A stretch of DNA of 64,000 nt from Nemophila menziesii (taxonomy: Eukaryota; Streptophyta; Magnoliopsida; Boraginales; Hydrophyllaceae). Below the pieces are notes generated by a model. The model searched no databases. It saw only the letters and a program-made list of their open reading frames with translations, and had not been told where the DNA came from. Position 1 is the first letter of the stretch. Each line of letters begins with the position of its first letter. This document shows positions 34,021 to 47,079 of this stretch, piece after piece. The stretch is from assembly GCA_029959085.1 (NCBI GenBank), contig JARWIR010000005.1, positions 7,194,501-7,258,500 of the forward strand, read 5' to 3'. A program made the position numbers and the translations under genes.

Positions 34021-35040
34021 TTATTTATCAGTAATAAACATCAAAACAAATTGTTTACTAAAACAAAGCTTGAGTTGAATGTGATTCAGCCTACAATAAG
34101 GTTCTTCCACAAATTTGCTTCTCATATTTTTATCATTAAAATCATAAACAAAGGTAGTATAAAGTCTAATAGAAAATACCTTATATCCGACATTGCAATG
34201 GATAGCTTGCAGTGTTTTCTCAAGAATTTCCATCTCTACTTTATCCGGGTCATAGACAACTAGAATTCTTCCGTGCTCAACATGATCAAAATTATCAACA
34301 TATTTCCAACCCATTAGCATAGTTCTTAAAATATTTTCCACACACTTTTTGTAACTTTCGGTTTCCAATATACCTAACACATCAATACTCTTCCTTCTTA
34401 TAAGATTTACCACACCTCGTCTTTTATGGATAGAGGCGCAACCCTTCGTGTTTCATGAGGAATAACATTTAATGGTCACTGCGGGTTTTTCCCTTATTTG
34501 CGCCCCTAAGACTCGCGCTCTTAGATTTCCAATATTACCTTTTATTCCAAACATATTCTCTTCTTGCTAGTGCAAGTTTCTTGTAGTTTGCTTCACATTT
34601 CCTAGTTTTTTTATTAGTAGTCATTTCAAACGGTACCTTCTTATCATTCTTGACCCCCTCCAATAATCCATCGCTCTCCAAACCTCCTCCTAAACAAATA
34701 ATCGGACCAGCTGGCCAGTTACACACTCTTCAAAAACCACTAGCTCTCGATTTTTAAATGTACTCGCCCTAGTTGTTTTGTTGGAGAAGACCACAACAGT
34801 TGTCCATACCCAAACCTACTTGAATTGCCGAAACATCACAACAATTTTCTTTCTTTAGTGATGTATTTAAGTCTAAATGACGCTTCTTAATTGGAGTAAT
34901 AGCTATGAACGACTTATTTGCACCTGTTAAAGAAATAGTTATAGGTGCCAGTGTATCATCACTATTTAGCTGGTGGGGATAAGCTTCACAATCATATTTT
35001 AAAATCTTACATCACTGTCTCATAAGCTTTTTTTAAATCT
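34021..35040 (-). pseudogene. LINE relic: ORF1 end and endonuclease start (block X)
   Basis: On the minus strand an ORF1-like segment at about 34960-34535 is followed by the beginning of an L1-type endonuclease. RRKSIDVLGILETES in the frame 34413-34021 corresponds to the first metal-binding Glu region of exonuclease-endonuclease-phosphatase domains. The upstream part of ORF1 continues at 37009-38345 beyond an intervening copia fragment, so one LINE has been split. Confidence 0.65.
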
Positions 35041-35046
35041 TACATC

Positions 35047-36985
35047 TGTATTGACACAGGCTCAACAGAAGAAATTGGTGGATCATAAATTAATGGATCT
35101 CAAGACCAAAAATTATTTGTTTCAAGCAATTGATCGATCTATTTTGAAGACAATTCTCCAAAAGGACACTTACAAACAAATTTGAGATTCAATTAAAAAG
35201 AAATATCAAGGCTGATCTAAGGTGAAGCGTGCACAACTTTAAACCTTGAGAAAGGATTTCGAGACACTGCAAATGAAAATGGATGATATGGCCGTTGTTG
35301 AGAAAGTTTTGCAAACTTTGCTTCCAAAATATGATTATGTTGTATGCTCGATTGAGGAAACCAAGGATATCGATGATTAGTCGTTTGATGAACTTCAAAG
35401 ATCATTATTAGTTCATGAACAAAAGATGAATCGTAACACCATCTGAAGTTCAGGCTCTCAAGGCTTCTTCATTTACTCAATCTTCAAACATATAGGAAGG
35501 GGTAGAGGAAGAGGAAGAGAGCAAGGAGGACGAGGCGGCAGAGGAAATCAGGATGGTAAGTATCAACAGTATGATAAATCAAAAATTGAATGCTACAGGT
35601 TCCATAAATTTGGTCATTATCGTTTTGAATGTTACTCCAAGCTTAGGAATGATAATAATCAAATTGAAAAGTCCAATTTTGGTGAAGAAAAAAATAATTA
35701 TGAAACATTATTGATGACTTATCATGATGCTGAATAACAACATCAGTTCGATGTCTGGTATGTGGATACAGGATGCAGTAACCATATGTTTGGAAGTAAG
35801 TCTTCTTTTACTATTTTAAATGAACATTTTAATTCTACAGTATGTTTGGGTGATCGTTCTACAGTGAAATCATTGGGAAAAGGAGATACTAATATTAAAA
35901 CCAAGAATGGTTTTGTAGAAATAATTTCCAATGTTGTTTATGTTCCTGATCTAAAAGGTAATCTATTAAATGTTGGTCAATTACAAGACAAGGAATATGT
36001 AATAACAATATAAAGGGTTCTTGTGAAATTTATGATCCCAAAAGAGGAGCAATTGATGTTGTGCAAATGTGTTCAAACAGGTTAGTTTCATTGAAGATTC
36101 AAACTTCAGAACCTTGCTTAGTGGCGGAAGTAAAAAATCTTTCATGGCTTTGGAATTTACGCTATGGACACCTGAATTTTGGAGGGTTAAAAACTATACA
36201 AAAGAAAAGTATGGTGGAAGGTCAACCTGAAATTATAATACCATCTGAAGTGTGTAATGAATGTGCTGTTAGCAAACAACATCGTTAACCATTTCCTTGG
36301 AAAAAAACTTGGAGAGTGAAAAAGGTTTTGGAGTTGATTTGATATTTGTGAACCAATAAATCTAACATCCAATGGAGGTAAAATATATTTTATTACCTTC
36401 ATTGATGATTATACTCTAAAAACATGGGTTTACTTTTTACAGGAAAAATCAGAAGCTTTTACAACATTTAAAAGTTTCAAAGCACGTGTATAAAATGAAT
36501 CAGAAATAATTATCAAAAGTTTTCGCACATATCGTGGAGGATAATATTATTCTAAAGAGTTTGATGTTTATTGTAATGAAAATGTTATACGAAAGGAACT
36601 CACAACTGCATATACATCTAAGCAAAATGGTGTATAAGAAAGAAAAAATAGAACTATTCTCAATACGGTTCGAAGTGTTATAGCAGAGAGAAAATTCCAA
36701 AATCTTTTTGGCCTGAGGTTGTACATTGGAGCATTCATGTACTGAATAGAAGTCCTACATTTGTTGTTCAAAATATGACACCTAAAGAGGCTTGGAGTGG
36801 TCGTAAACCAATTGTAGATTACTTCTAAATATTTGGTTGTATTGCTTATGCTCACATTCCAGAAGAGAAAAGAAAGAAGCTAGATGATAAAAGTGAAAGA
36901 TGTATCTTTCTTGGTGTAAGTGAAACATCTAAAGCGTACACATTAAACAATCTAATTACAACTTTTTTTATTATTAGTCAAGAAT
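35047..36985 (+). mobile_element. Copia fragment 2, close copy of element 1
   Basis: It begins inside gag (matching about 24265) and ends in the integrase region (about 26190), with no LTR at either end. It shares nearly all of the disruptive stops of element 1, for example TAG near 35380 and TGA near 35182, as well as protease DTGCSNHM. It must therefore derive from the already dead element, or share a dead ancestor, by duplication of DNA and not by fresh transposition. Confidence 0.85.
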
Positions 36986-37008
36986 TAAAATTAATGTCTT
37001 GTTTTAAA

Positions 37009-38345
37009 TTATTTAAACAGACTTGGATTAATTATAAATTCCAACACATAGAAGCATTTAGTCCCCACATATCCGAACGCTTTACATTCCGTATAACACG
37101 TGGGTAAATTTTCATACTCCACTTCTACGCTATGCTTTTTCCCCTTATGTGATCCAAAATCCACCCCATACTTTCTATCCTTACTCAAGTCCAACTCAAT
37201 TAGAACTCTCACATAGCTAATATCTTCACTCTCAAATGTTATTTCGTCCGTGCGAATAGATTTCCCCACTTCCGAGACAACTTTTGCTAGACCATAGTTC
37301 GTTCTTGCTTGGTCCGGAAACTTCATAAAGATAACTCAAGTTGGGATCTTATTAATATCGAGATTACCAAAAGCAAAGAAATTTGGAATCTCAGTTAAAA
37401 GAAGGAGACGCACATAAGAAACGAGAGGTCTTTTTAGTAAGTATACTCCTTCTATCGTCATCTTTATCGAATTTAAAAATTTGCCACCCGGTAGGATGTT
37501 TTCTCACTTTTCATTCTACTTTCCACTCCCTAACTATCCTTCTTATGTTCTCCATATCCAGAATGTTCTCCCCGGCCACATACCCAATAAGCGAAAAATC
37601 AAAAACTAGTTCGACCATTAAGACATCACTTTCCAAAAGTTGTAACATTTCACCTTCCACGGGTTCAAAATACTTTAGTTCCATCCGCACCAATGTTTTT
37701 ATATTGTTTAAAATCACATTCTTTTAGTCTAATCTTGTGGCTTCCTCTTTAGTTGAGTGGGTTTGACCCGGACTCTTTGTATCAGCGACGAGATTCTCGG
37801 CCATAATCACGGGTACCTCGATGGTCCTTTCACGCCCTCCATTGACCAGATACATAAGTTCCCTTAACTACTTCCTCTATTGGCTTCTTATTCACCAAAG
37901 AACTTGACTTAGTAATTTCATTAAACACTTGGTGTGCTACTATTTCATTCCATATATTCTCCATTATTTGCTTGACAACTCCCTCACAAGTTTTGAGGAA
38001 TCTAGTTCTAGCCTCAAAAGATACCCCAATAGTTTTAAAATTTGCAATCTCAAGAGTCTCTTCGTTAACAGTGGCTAGTCTAGGGTTTAAGATCCCTAAA
38101 TTTTGTTCCATGTTCACAATTTTTACTCCCATAGGAGACCCAATGAGACCGACCCATGTTGATTCGTGAGTTAGCGTGAAACAAGTCATGTTCATAAGAG
38201 TTTGGGCATCCGGTTTTACCCAAAGCGTGAGGCTCTTGGGTCTGGTGGTTCATCGGTGGAGGAGTTATAGTGGAGTATCTTTATATTTCTCGGGTCTAAA
38301 TCGGCAAGAAAACCTCTTTGATCTTGTGATATTTGAGATGGGTCC
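37009..38345 (-). pseudogene. LINE ORF1 relic (DUF4283 and zinc knuckle)
   Basis: The minus-strand start near 38345 reads MDPSQISQDQRGFLADLD. Pieces at 38195-37830 and 37717-37511 resemble DUF4283 (FDFSLIGYVAGENILDMENI), and 37326-37009 has a degenerate knuckle (CTECKAFGYVGTKC, His replaced by Tyr). Frameshifts separate the parts. It continues at 34960 past the copia fragment. Confidence 0.7.
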
Positions 38346-38797
38346 ATCACTTTGTTAAGAAAACAAGAAAAGTACAGTAAGCTATGCACTAAATAGTGTA
38401 GATTTAGGAGAAGAAACTATCTTACCTTTATTTATTTTCTTTTTTCTTTATAGAGTTTAAATTTAAATTTTGCTGGGCTTGATAGATTCGAATCAAGAAT
38501 CTAGTCCAAGAGCAATATAACCCCTTTATTGGGTTTGCCCTAGAATACATACTCTTCATATATTCGTACCAGGTAATAAATATCACTCTTCCCATTCCAA
38601 ATCCAAATTCAATTCCAATTAGAGAAAAAATGGATATCGCTATTGTAATCATCCTATTCCTAATCCTTGAATGTACAGCTAACTCGAGTATTTGATCTTT
38701 TATAAATATATTCATAAAGTGATGATGATAGAGTGGTCTGCACTATTATTTGTACTATATAACATTACGAGCAATGCAAATCCAGTTCTTTGACTGA

Positions 38798-39410
38798 TGT
38801 TGTAAATTTATACTTTCAATCTAGTCTCAAACCAAACCAAGAAGATAAGAACAGAAAGATAAAGTGCAGAAAACTTAAAGAACACTAAATTTTTACCGTG
38901 GTTCAGTCAATATGACCTACAATCACATTGAGCTCCGATGAGAGTTGCTCAGTCACTAGAAATCACAAAAGTTACAACGTTTCAGATCACCTCACAATTA
39001 CAAACCCAAATAAATCCAATCAATCACCCTTCTAGTCTAAATCTCGAACCCTAATCAAAGAATAAGGCTATCTAGTGATTAATTAAGATGATTATCCCAA
39101 TTTACACTAAATATTACAAATCAGAAGCTAAGATATCGATTACAAGAAGAACCAGAAGTTAATCTTCAGAAACTAGGGTTTCGTATGAAAGAGGTGGGAG
39201 AGAGAGCGTCGAAAGAGTGAAGAGAAGGGTTATGACTTCGGTCAACCCTCTTCGCTTTTATATGAGACATAAGCCAAGTGATGTTGTGAGCCATTGGATT
39301 AAAATGAATATCAAGGGATATAAGCGAGCCACGTCACCACGAGTGGACCAAGTCAAAAATAAAAAACACTTCACCGTAAATATATACCATACACATATAT
39401 ATTTTCTTCA
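38798..39410 (-). repeat. 3' LTR of copia element 4
   Basis: Left end on the plus strand, TGTTGTAAATTTATAC through TATATTTTCTTCA. It is the 3' LTR in the element's own orientation. Confidence 0.93.
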
Positions 39411-39618
39411 ATCTCCACCTTGAAGTGTTTATACTCCACCTCCACCTGAAACTGCACCCTCTCATGAAATCTATCAACTTGAACCATCTCTATCATCTTC
39501 TCAGCTCAATTACCTGCACAAACATCAACCAACAAATAGCGAATCCAAGAAATGCTTGAATTTGACATTAGTAACAATTTTAGTACCAAAATCTGCAGGA
39601 TTATCTTCAGTTGCTATT

Positions 39619-42600
39619 TTAAGCAACTTCACCACTAGCCAGTATATCTATTATATAATGAAATTTCATATCTATGTGTTTGGTTCTCTCATGATATACT
39701 GGGTTTTTACTCAGTTGAATTGCACTTTGACTGTCAGAAAATATAGTAACTTTACCATTCACAACACAAGCTTCTGATAATAAGTTTTGAAGCCAAATGG
39801 CCTCTTTAGCTGAATCAGTTATTGCCACATACTCAGCTTCAGTAGTTGATAAGGCTACTAAAGGCTAAAGCTGTGATTTCCATGAAATACAATTCCCACC
39901 AACTGTGAAGCAGTAAGAGGTAGTGGACTTTCTTGAGTCCCTATCTCCAGCAAAATCAGAGTCAACATATCCTACTAGTTCAAAAGGAATGTTGTGATTC
40001 CCATAACACAACCCAACCTCCAATGGACTACTGACATAAGCAAGAACATGTTTAAGAGCACACCAGTGATCCCATCCAGGATTAGACATATAACTGCTCA
40101 AAAGGGATATAGCAAAAGACAAGTCTGGCCCAGTATTAATCATAGCATACATTAATGACCCTATAACATTTGCATAAGGGATTGAATTTGTCTTAACAAT
40201 TTCAGACTGATTCTTGGGGCACAATTGTTTAGATAAAACAAAATGACCAGCCAAAGGTGTCATAAAAATTTTGCAATTTAAGCTACCAAATTTTGAAATA
40301 ACTTTTTGCAAATAAGGCTCTTGATGTAGCTTAATCATGCATTTATCTCTATCTCTGTCTATAATCATACCCAAAATTTTCCTTGCATTTCCAAGGTCTT
40401 TCATATCAAACTCTTTACTCAGTTTCAGTTTTAACTCAGATATACACTTTAAAGACTTAGAAATAATAAGCATATCATCAACATATAGGAGAACATACAC
40501 ATGTTGATCAGTTTTGACAGAGATATAAAAGCAAGCATTATAATCAGATCTCATGAAGTTACATTTAAGAATGAATGAGTCATACTTTTATACCATTGCC
40601 TAGGGGACTGTTTCAAACCATATAAAGATTTTTTCAGTAAACACACATGATCAGGTAGATTAGGGTCAACAAAACCTTCAGGTTGTCTCATATAAATTGT
40701 TTCCTCAAGGTCACCATGTAAAAATGTAGTCTTAACATCTAATTGTATAATTTCCAAGTTATAACAAGCACCAAAGGCTAACATAACCCTACTACTTTTA
40801 AACTTAACCATATGAGAGAAAATTTCACTGAAATCAATACCTTCCCTTTGAGTATACCCTTTAGAAACCGATCTTGCCTTATACCTTGGAGGATTAGACT
40901 TAGAAATCCCTTCTTTTATTTTGAACAACCATCTACATTCAACTACCTTTTGTTTATCAGGCAACTTCAATATGATCAAGTGTTGTTTTCTTTAAGTGAC
41001 TGTATCTCATCCTTCATAGCATTGTTACAGTTCTCACTTTCATCTGACTTCATAGCATCCATATAGGATGTAGGTTCAGAGTTTATAACCTCAACTGATG
41101 CATTTAAAGCTGTGTATACAAGGTCAGCATATGAGTATCTAGCAGGTGTCCTTGTTTCTCTTCTTACTCTATCTCTAGTGAGTTGGTAGTTTTGGAGTTG
41201 CCCTGTTGATGAATTTGGAAGTTGATCATCACCTTCAGTTTCCTTAGGAGCTTCTGCTTCATCATTGACTGGGGTTTTATCAGCTCCATGGTCTCCAACT
41301 GGACTTGAAATGTCAGGCTCCACCTCTCTCTCAACTGCCACCATTTGTTGAGAATTTCTAGGTTCAGCAGTTGCATCATCACCTGTAACCTCATTTGTGT
41401 GTGCATATGATGCACATCCAAAGAGTCTGAGAATAGAGAGGTTAGAATTTTGACCCTTCCAAACCTACATAGGTGTTTTAAGGTCAATTGACCTGTTTGG
41501 ACTCCTGTTAACAAGATAAGTTGCAGTATACAAGGCTTCTCCCCAAAACTCTTTTGGTAATCCTGAAGTAAATAGAATGCATCTCATTTTTTCAAGGAGT
41601 GTCATGTTCATTCTTTTTGCCACACTATTTTTTTATGGTGTATGTCTAACTGTCTTGTGTCTCAAAATTCCATTAGTCTTAAATAAGAATCAAACTCAGT
41701 GTTACAGAATTCTAATCCATTGTCAGTTCTTAAAACTTTTAAAGTCAAACCAGTTTGATTTTCCTCTAAACACTTCCATTCTTTGATTTTTTGAAAAGTC
41801 TCATCTTTAGTTTTAAGTAGAAAAGTCCAAACCCTTCTACTGTAATCATCAACTAAAGAAATGAAGTATTTAAAGTTACCATGAGCATCATACCTTTCAG
41901 GACCCCATAGGTCTGCATGAACATATTCAAGACAAGCCTTGGAATTATGAGTTCCAGACTTGAAACTTACCCTGTGTTGTTTACCCAACACACATGTCTC
42001 ACAGAAGGTTAGATTCCCAACTGTATCTTTGCCTAGCATACCATGTTTTCTAAGAACACTGAGTCCTTGTTGACTCATATGCCTAGCCTCAAATGCCACT
42101 TTTTAGTGGTTGTTTGAGATGAAGCATTAGTAACAGAATTCACAGAACCAGAAATATGAGTACCATTAAGCACATATAAGCCAACATGTTTAGTACCAAA
42201 TAATAACAGTTTACCACCTTTATAAACATGAATCACACCTTTAGACACATTGTAAACACAACCAAGATCATCTAAAGCACCCAAAGAAATCAAGTTTCTT
42301 TTCAAGTCAGGAATGTATCTAACACTAGTCAATTTAATACATTTCTCATAATTTATTCTCAAATTCACTTTTCTTATACCTTTTACATCACAAGTGTTAT
42401 TGTTCCCCATATATACAGTTTCATTGTTCACATAAGACAAATCATGAAATAGATCAAGTATGGGGCACATGTGAAAGGTACATCCTAAATCAAGTATCCA
42501 ACTAGCATGCTCAGACATATTACAAACATGTAGTACCTCAAATACATCATCAGTAGTCTTAGGCATACTAGCAATATTAGATTCATTATTATTCATCTTG

Positions 42601-43345
42601 TTTTTCAACTTAAAACAATTCTTTTTCAAGTGTCCAACTTTCCCACAATAAAAACACATCCTAGTTTCTTTATTTTTAGAACTAGTGGTTTTCTTTCCTT
42701 TCTTGTTTTTAGCTAAGTCAAGGTTTTGAGTAGTATCTGTTCTAGGGTTAACATACATATTAGTTCCAGTTTTTTTAAGGGACTTAAGCTCATTTTCACG
42801 AGTTTTTAAAGCAGTAACAACTTGATCATAAGTAGGCACAGGACTAGCATATTGAAACACATCTTTCACAAGTTGAAAAGATTCAGGTATAGCATTCAAT
42901 AGGATCATACATTTACTAGTGTCGTCTAAGGCCATAGGTGTATCTTTCAAAACAAGACTCATTTTAGTAAATTCATCTAAATTCTCATCAATAGATTTAG
43001 AAACATCTATTTTATAATTGAACAAAAAACCTTTCAAGAAAGCAAGATTAGGAACAGATTTAGAAGCATATAAAGTTTTGAGTTGACCCCACAGCTCAAG
43101 AGCTGTTTCAGCACCATCCACTCGTCGAATGACAGAGTCAGAAAGATTTAAGAAAAGAATGTTATAATCTTCTTCTTTAATTTTTGCTTCTTTATCAAGT
43201 TCACCTTCACGCCATTCATTAATGTCAGCAATAAGCGCGCTTCCAACTTTGTGATGAGAGAGTAGAACTCTCACTTTTTCTGCCAAACCCCAAAATCCAT
43301 CTTACCATCGAACACCGACATATCAATTCGAGTGGAAGTAGCCAT
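39619..43345 (-). pseudogene. Gag-pol of copia element 4, nearly intact
   Basis: Gag starts at 43345 (MATSTRIDMSVFDGKMDFG) and shifts frame by one base near 43285 into a 403-codon frame ending at 42075. That frame has a CCHC knuckle CFYCGKVGHLKKNC and protease around ILDLGCTFHM (usual DSG changed to DLG). GAG-pre-integrase and integrase occupy 42099-41662 (HADLWGP, VLRTDNGLEF). Reverse transcriptase covers 40979-40551 and 40554-39865 with catalytic YVDD. RNase H is at 39828-39619 (FSDSQSAIQLSKNPVYHER). Few breaks remain, so it died recently. Confidence 0.9.
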
Positions 43346-43477
43346 CGTAATACACAATTCAAGAACGGAGAAATATCAATTCAATAAAACCCTAATTATT
43401 TCACAAAACCCAGAAGAATACTCAGCACCGTTTTAGATTCGAAACGAGAGGATTAACGAATAAAGCTCTGATACCAC

Positions 43478-44088
43478 TGTTGTAAATTTATACTTTCAAT
43501 CTAGTCTCAAACCAAACCAAGAAGATAAGAACAGAAATTTAAAGTGCAGAAAACTTAAAGAACACGAGATTTTTACCGTGGTTTAGTCAATATGACCTAC
43601 ATCCATGTTGAGCTCCAATGAGAGTTGCTCAGTCACTAGAAATCACAAGAGTTACAACGTTTCAGATCACCTCACAACTACAAACCCAAATAAATCGAAT
43701 CAATCACCCTTCTAGTCTAAATCTCGAACCCTAATCAAAGAATAAGGCTATCTAGTGATTAATCAAGATGATTATCATAATTTACACGAAATATTACAAC
43801 TCAGAAGCTAAGATATCGATTACAAGAAGAACCAGAATTTAATCTGCAGAAACTAGGGTTTCGTATGAAAGAGGCGAGAGAGAGAGCGTCGAAAGAGTGA
43901 AGAGAAGGGTTATGACTTCGGTCAACCCTCTTCGCTTTTATATGAGACATAACCAAGCGTTGTTGTGAGCCATTGGATTAAAATGAAGATCAAGGGATAT
44001 AAGCGAGCCACGTCACCACGAGTGGACCAAGTCAAAAATAAAAGCACTTCACCGTAAATATATACCATACACATATATATTTTATTCA
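43478..44088 (-). repeat. 5' LTR of copia element 4
   Basis: Right end on the plus strand. It aligns to the left LTR along its full length with scattered substitutions and small indels. Confidence 0.93.
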
Positions 44089-44693
44089 ACTGATCTTCAA
44101 TTTAAACAGATGTTTTGAAGAATTCAGACTTCGAATCTCCTCCATCAAAGTTGAAAAAGAATTCAAATACCACATTCATTCTTTTGAACGAAAAGAACAC
44201 GATTCCGGGATTGACATTTGAAGGAAACGTGCAATATGTCACAACCAATCCTCCACGAAACGGACATGCTTTACTACTCGGTCAAGATGCAAAGATCAAC
44301 CAAACTTTTACTGCTCATGATGATGTAGCACAATACTTGCTTACCTTTACATTGGCTCTCGGTGATCAAAACTGTTCAAATGGTGCAAGTCTCACAGTTT
44401 CAGCTCCAGATACTTCTTCTTCATTTTCCCTGAAGCAAAACTAAACCAGAGAATCTTGGCAAGTTTTTGGTCTCTTGTTAGGGAATTGGGGTAGAGAGGA
44501 GCCTATAAACTTGGTGATTTATAGTGAATCTACAACAAATATAGATCCAAATTCAACATGTTGGCCTATGATTGATACTCTTGTGATGGAGAAGATTGAA
44601 TCGATTCGTCAAACCAAAGGTTTTTTTCCTTGCATCACATTTTTTTCTTCTTGGGTAGGGTCACGATCATGTGGATTAGGGCACCCTATGGGC

Positions 44694-45393
44694 TAGGGGT
44701 GTGCGCGGGTCGGTTTTGGATGAAAAATGTTCAACCCACAAACTGCCCATTCTTGTGCGGGTTTTAGAAAATGAGACCCGCACCCGCCCAATACATTATA
44801 TAACCCATTGAGTTTCGGTTTGGACGGGTTGCGGGTGCATTGCGGGTGATTTAGTTCGATAAATGAGCCGAATTTGTATCCATATTCATTCGGCTGGTCA
44901 AAATTTATATTTGTATGTAACCAAATAATAGTTTAGAATACTCATATACACCTCAAATCATCTCTAATTTAAAAAATATATAAAATGAGATTTTAGGAAA
45001 ATAAATTTATGAATTAAACAAAAACAGAGATAATATCATAATTGAAATGAAAAACAAATTCATTAGACAAAATATTATTAAAATATTGACGGATTTAAAA
45101 GTTTTTATAAAAAGTAATGAAAAAAAGAAATGATTGTGAGAAGCATATGACCCATACTATTTTATTTGAATAAAATGAGCAATACGATTTTTTCTAATTT
45201 TTTATATTATAGGATAGTCGGGTATGCGGGTTTGCAGATTTCAAGTTTAAAATCCACAATCCGCAAAAAATGTATATTTTTTCTAAAATATAAACCGCAA
45301 CCCGCCCAATAAAAAACTAACCCGTATAATTTCGGGTTAGTGAAATCGGGTTGGTTGGGTTATGCGGGTTTCCTAACCCGATGCACACCCCTA
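44694..45393. mobile_element. Non-autonomous hAT element, 700 bp, in DUF642-C intron 2
   Basis: Perfect terminal inverted repeats TAGGGGTGTGC / GCACACCCCTA, with an 8-bp target duplication CTATGGGC at 44686-44693 and 45394-45401. Subterminal CGGGTTGCGGGT/AACCCGC-type repeats are clustered near both ends. No transposase is present. Confidence 0.9.
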
Positions 45394-46884
45394 CTATGGG
45401 CAAAGGGACCCTCAAGTTTTAAGAATTTTCACTTAAGTCCCTTAATTTTTCAAATATATTTTTTAAGCTTTAATTTATTTTGTTTGCATGTATATATGGT
45501 TGTTTATAGGACACAAAGATATATGCAATTATGTGAAATACAAAGACTTATAATGCAATTAATTAAATTAATAATATAAACCTATCGTACAGTTTTTATT
45601 AATTGTGTTTATTGTTGCTATACAGATTATATACTAAGAAATGATGGATTTGAAGTGGGGCCACTTTTCATCGATAATTCAAAGGAAGGGATTTTACTTG
45701 ACCCTAGCAAAAGTCCAGTTAATTAATTCTGCATTACCACACTGGGCTGTATTAGGAAAAGTTAAATACATAAATTTCAAACATTATTATGTCCCACAAG
45801 GAAATGCTGCTATTGAGCTTCTTCTCTCGGGAGCTACCATACAAACGGAAATAACTCTTACAAAGGGTTTAAAATATACCTTAAAGTTCTGGCTTAGGGA
45901 TGCTAATGATTTGTGTGTAGGCGATTTTAATGCAGTAGTTCAAGTAGCAGGAGTATTAGCTTTAAACATTACTTTTAACTGTGACAGAAATGGACCAGCA
46001 AATAGATTCTCAGCTGATTTTAAGGCAAAATTTACTACAACTACTATAACTTTTCAAAGCTATAAAACTAGTCAAACAAAAGATGGTGTTTTTTGTGGTC
46101 CTGTCATTGATGATGTGGTTTTGCGCAATGATAGTTCAGTTACACACAGTACTTGGATTTTTGTGCTTGTTTTAGTACTTTTAACATCTTTTGTTTTGAT
46201 TTCTATATCGTTTTATATAGAATATTCTTTGTGAGGTTAATTTGAAGCGAATCTTTTAACTCTATGATGTGAAAAAGTCATAATTCAGTTAATTTACATG
46301 TTCATAGTTACTAATGAATAAATCAATGCTATTATGTTTATTTAAAGTAAAACATGTATAATAAATGCAACTTTAAGGACTCTAAGAGACTTAACAAAGA
46401 CTTTTAGTCTTCCTCAAGATAGCATCAGAACCCACATCAGCCATCTCTTCATCCAAATTCTTCAGCTTCTCACCAATTTTTTTGCTAAACTCTTTTTTGT
46501 GACTATCTTGGCTTTTATTATTAAGATCACAACAACGTTTTGCACATTGATCAACCTTCTATTTTCGTGGTTTTTCATTTCATGTGATTGCATTCTTTTC
46601 GCCTTTAGCTTCTTTTTTTCCATTTTTTCCAATAGTCAATAAGTATCTTGGGATCTACGTAATATATACCAACTTCTCTTATGTTTGTACATCAAAAGAG
46701 TATACGCCTATTTGTACATAAAAAAATGCAACACTAATAAGAAAGGAATTTCAGTATGAACCAATTAAGAAAATAAAACACACCTCTATTTTTTAGTAAC
46801 AATTTCTTCGATTCTTTCCGGTCGTCCTCACAGTAGAAGAAGTTTACTCTCAGCACTACCGTCTGCAATAGTACCAGAAGCACT

Positions 46885-47079
46885 TGTTAGAATCTATAAT
46901 TAATATATATATATAAGTTAGTAGCTTAAATGTTCAAATTTTCAAATTGTATTACAGTTATAGAAGTAGTCGTTAACCGTTACTCACTGTAATTTCTAGG
47001 AAGATGGGTCCTCCTATGTTAATCAATACATAAAATTATTATTCTTCTTCTTCATCATCTTCTTCTTTATTTATTAACA
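46885..47079 (+). repeat. 5' LTR of copia element 3
   Basis: 195 bp, from TGTTAGAATCTATAATT to TTTATTAACA, directly followed by GTGGTATCAGAG. Confidence 0.85.

Larger units (their letters stand above)
28035..35046. repeat. Large paralogous block X
   Basis: This 7.0 kb block and block Y (50570-57230) follow one another in order: HMA-type intron sequence, inverted-repeat MITE, 91-bp array, copia integrase relic, CACTA-like end, short HMA gene, AT-rich spacer and LINE relic. Differences include MITEs at 29443 and 32206 that are present only in X. Confidence 0.8.
38798..44088 (-). mobile_element. Full-length Ty1/copia element 4 in DUF642-C intron 1
   Basis: LTRs of 613 bp (38798-39410) and 611 bp (43478-44088) begin TG and end CA. 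A 5-bp target duplication ACTGA flanks the element, and the surrounding bases reconstitute the copy A intron. On the minus strand the primer site TGGTATCAGAGC lies just inside the right LTR (43476-43465) and the purine tract AAGGTGGAGAT just inside the left one. Domain order is normal. The LTRs differ at only a few percent of positions, so insertion is fairly recent. Confidence 0.95.
38630..46234 (+). pseudogene. DUF642 pseudogene (cassette copy C), interrupted by two elements
   Basis: Exon 1 (38630-38678) keeps a signal-peptide start but its donor is CT where GT is needed. Intron 1 contains a 5.3 kb copia element. Exon 2 (44110-44619) resumes in frame (SDFESPPSKLKKNSNTTF) but has a TAA at about 44442 where copy A has TAT. 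Intron 2 contains a 700-bp hAT element. Exon 3 starts at 45626 (ILRNDGFEVGPLFID), hits a stop and frameshift near 45725, then continues as KVKYINFKHYYVPQGNAAIE to DGVFCGPVIDDVV and a hydrophobic tail. Non-functional. Confidence 0.9.
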
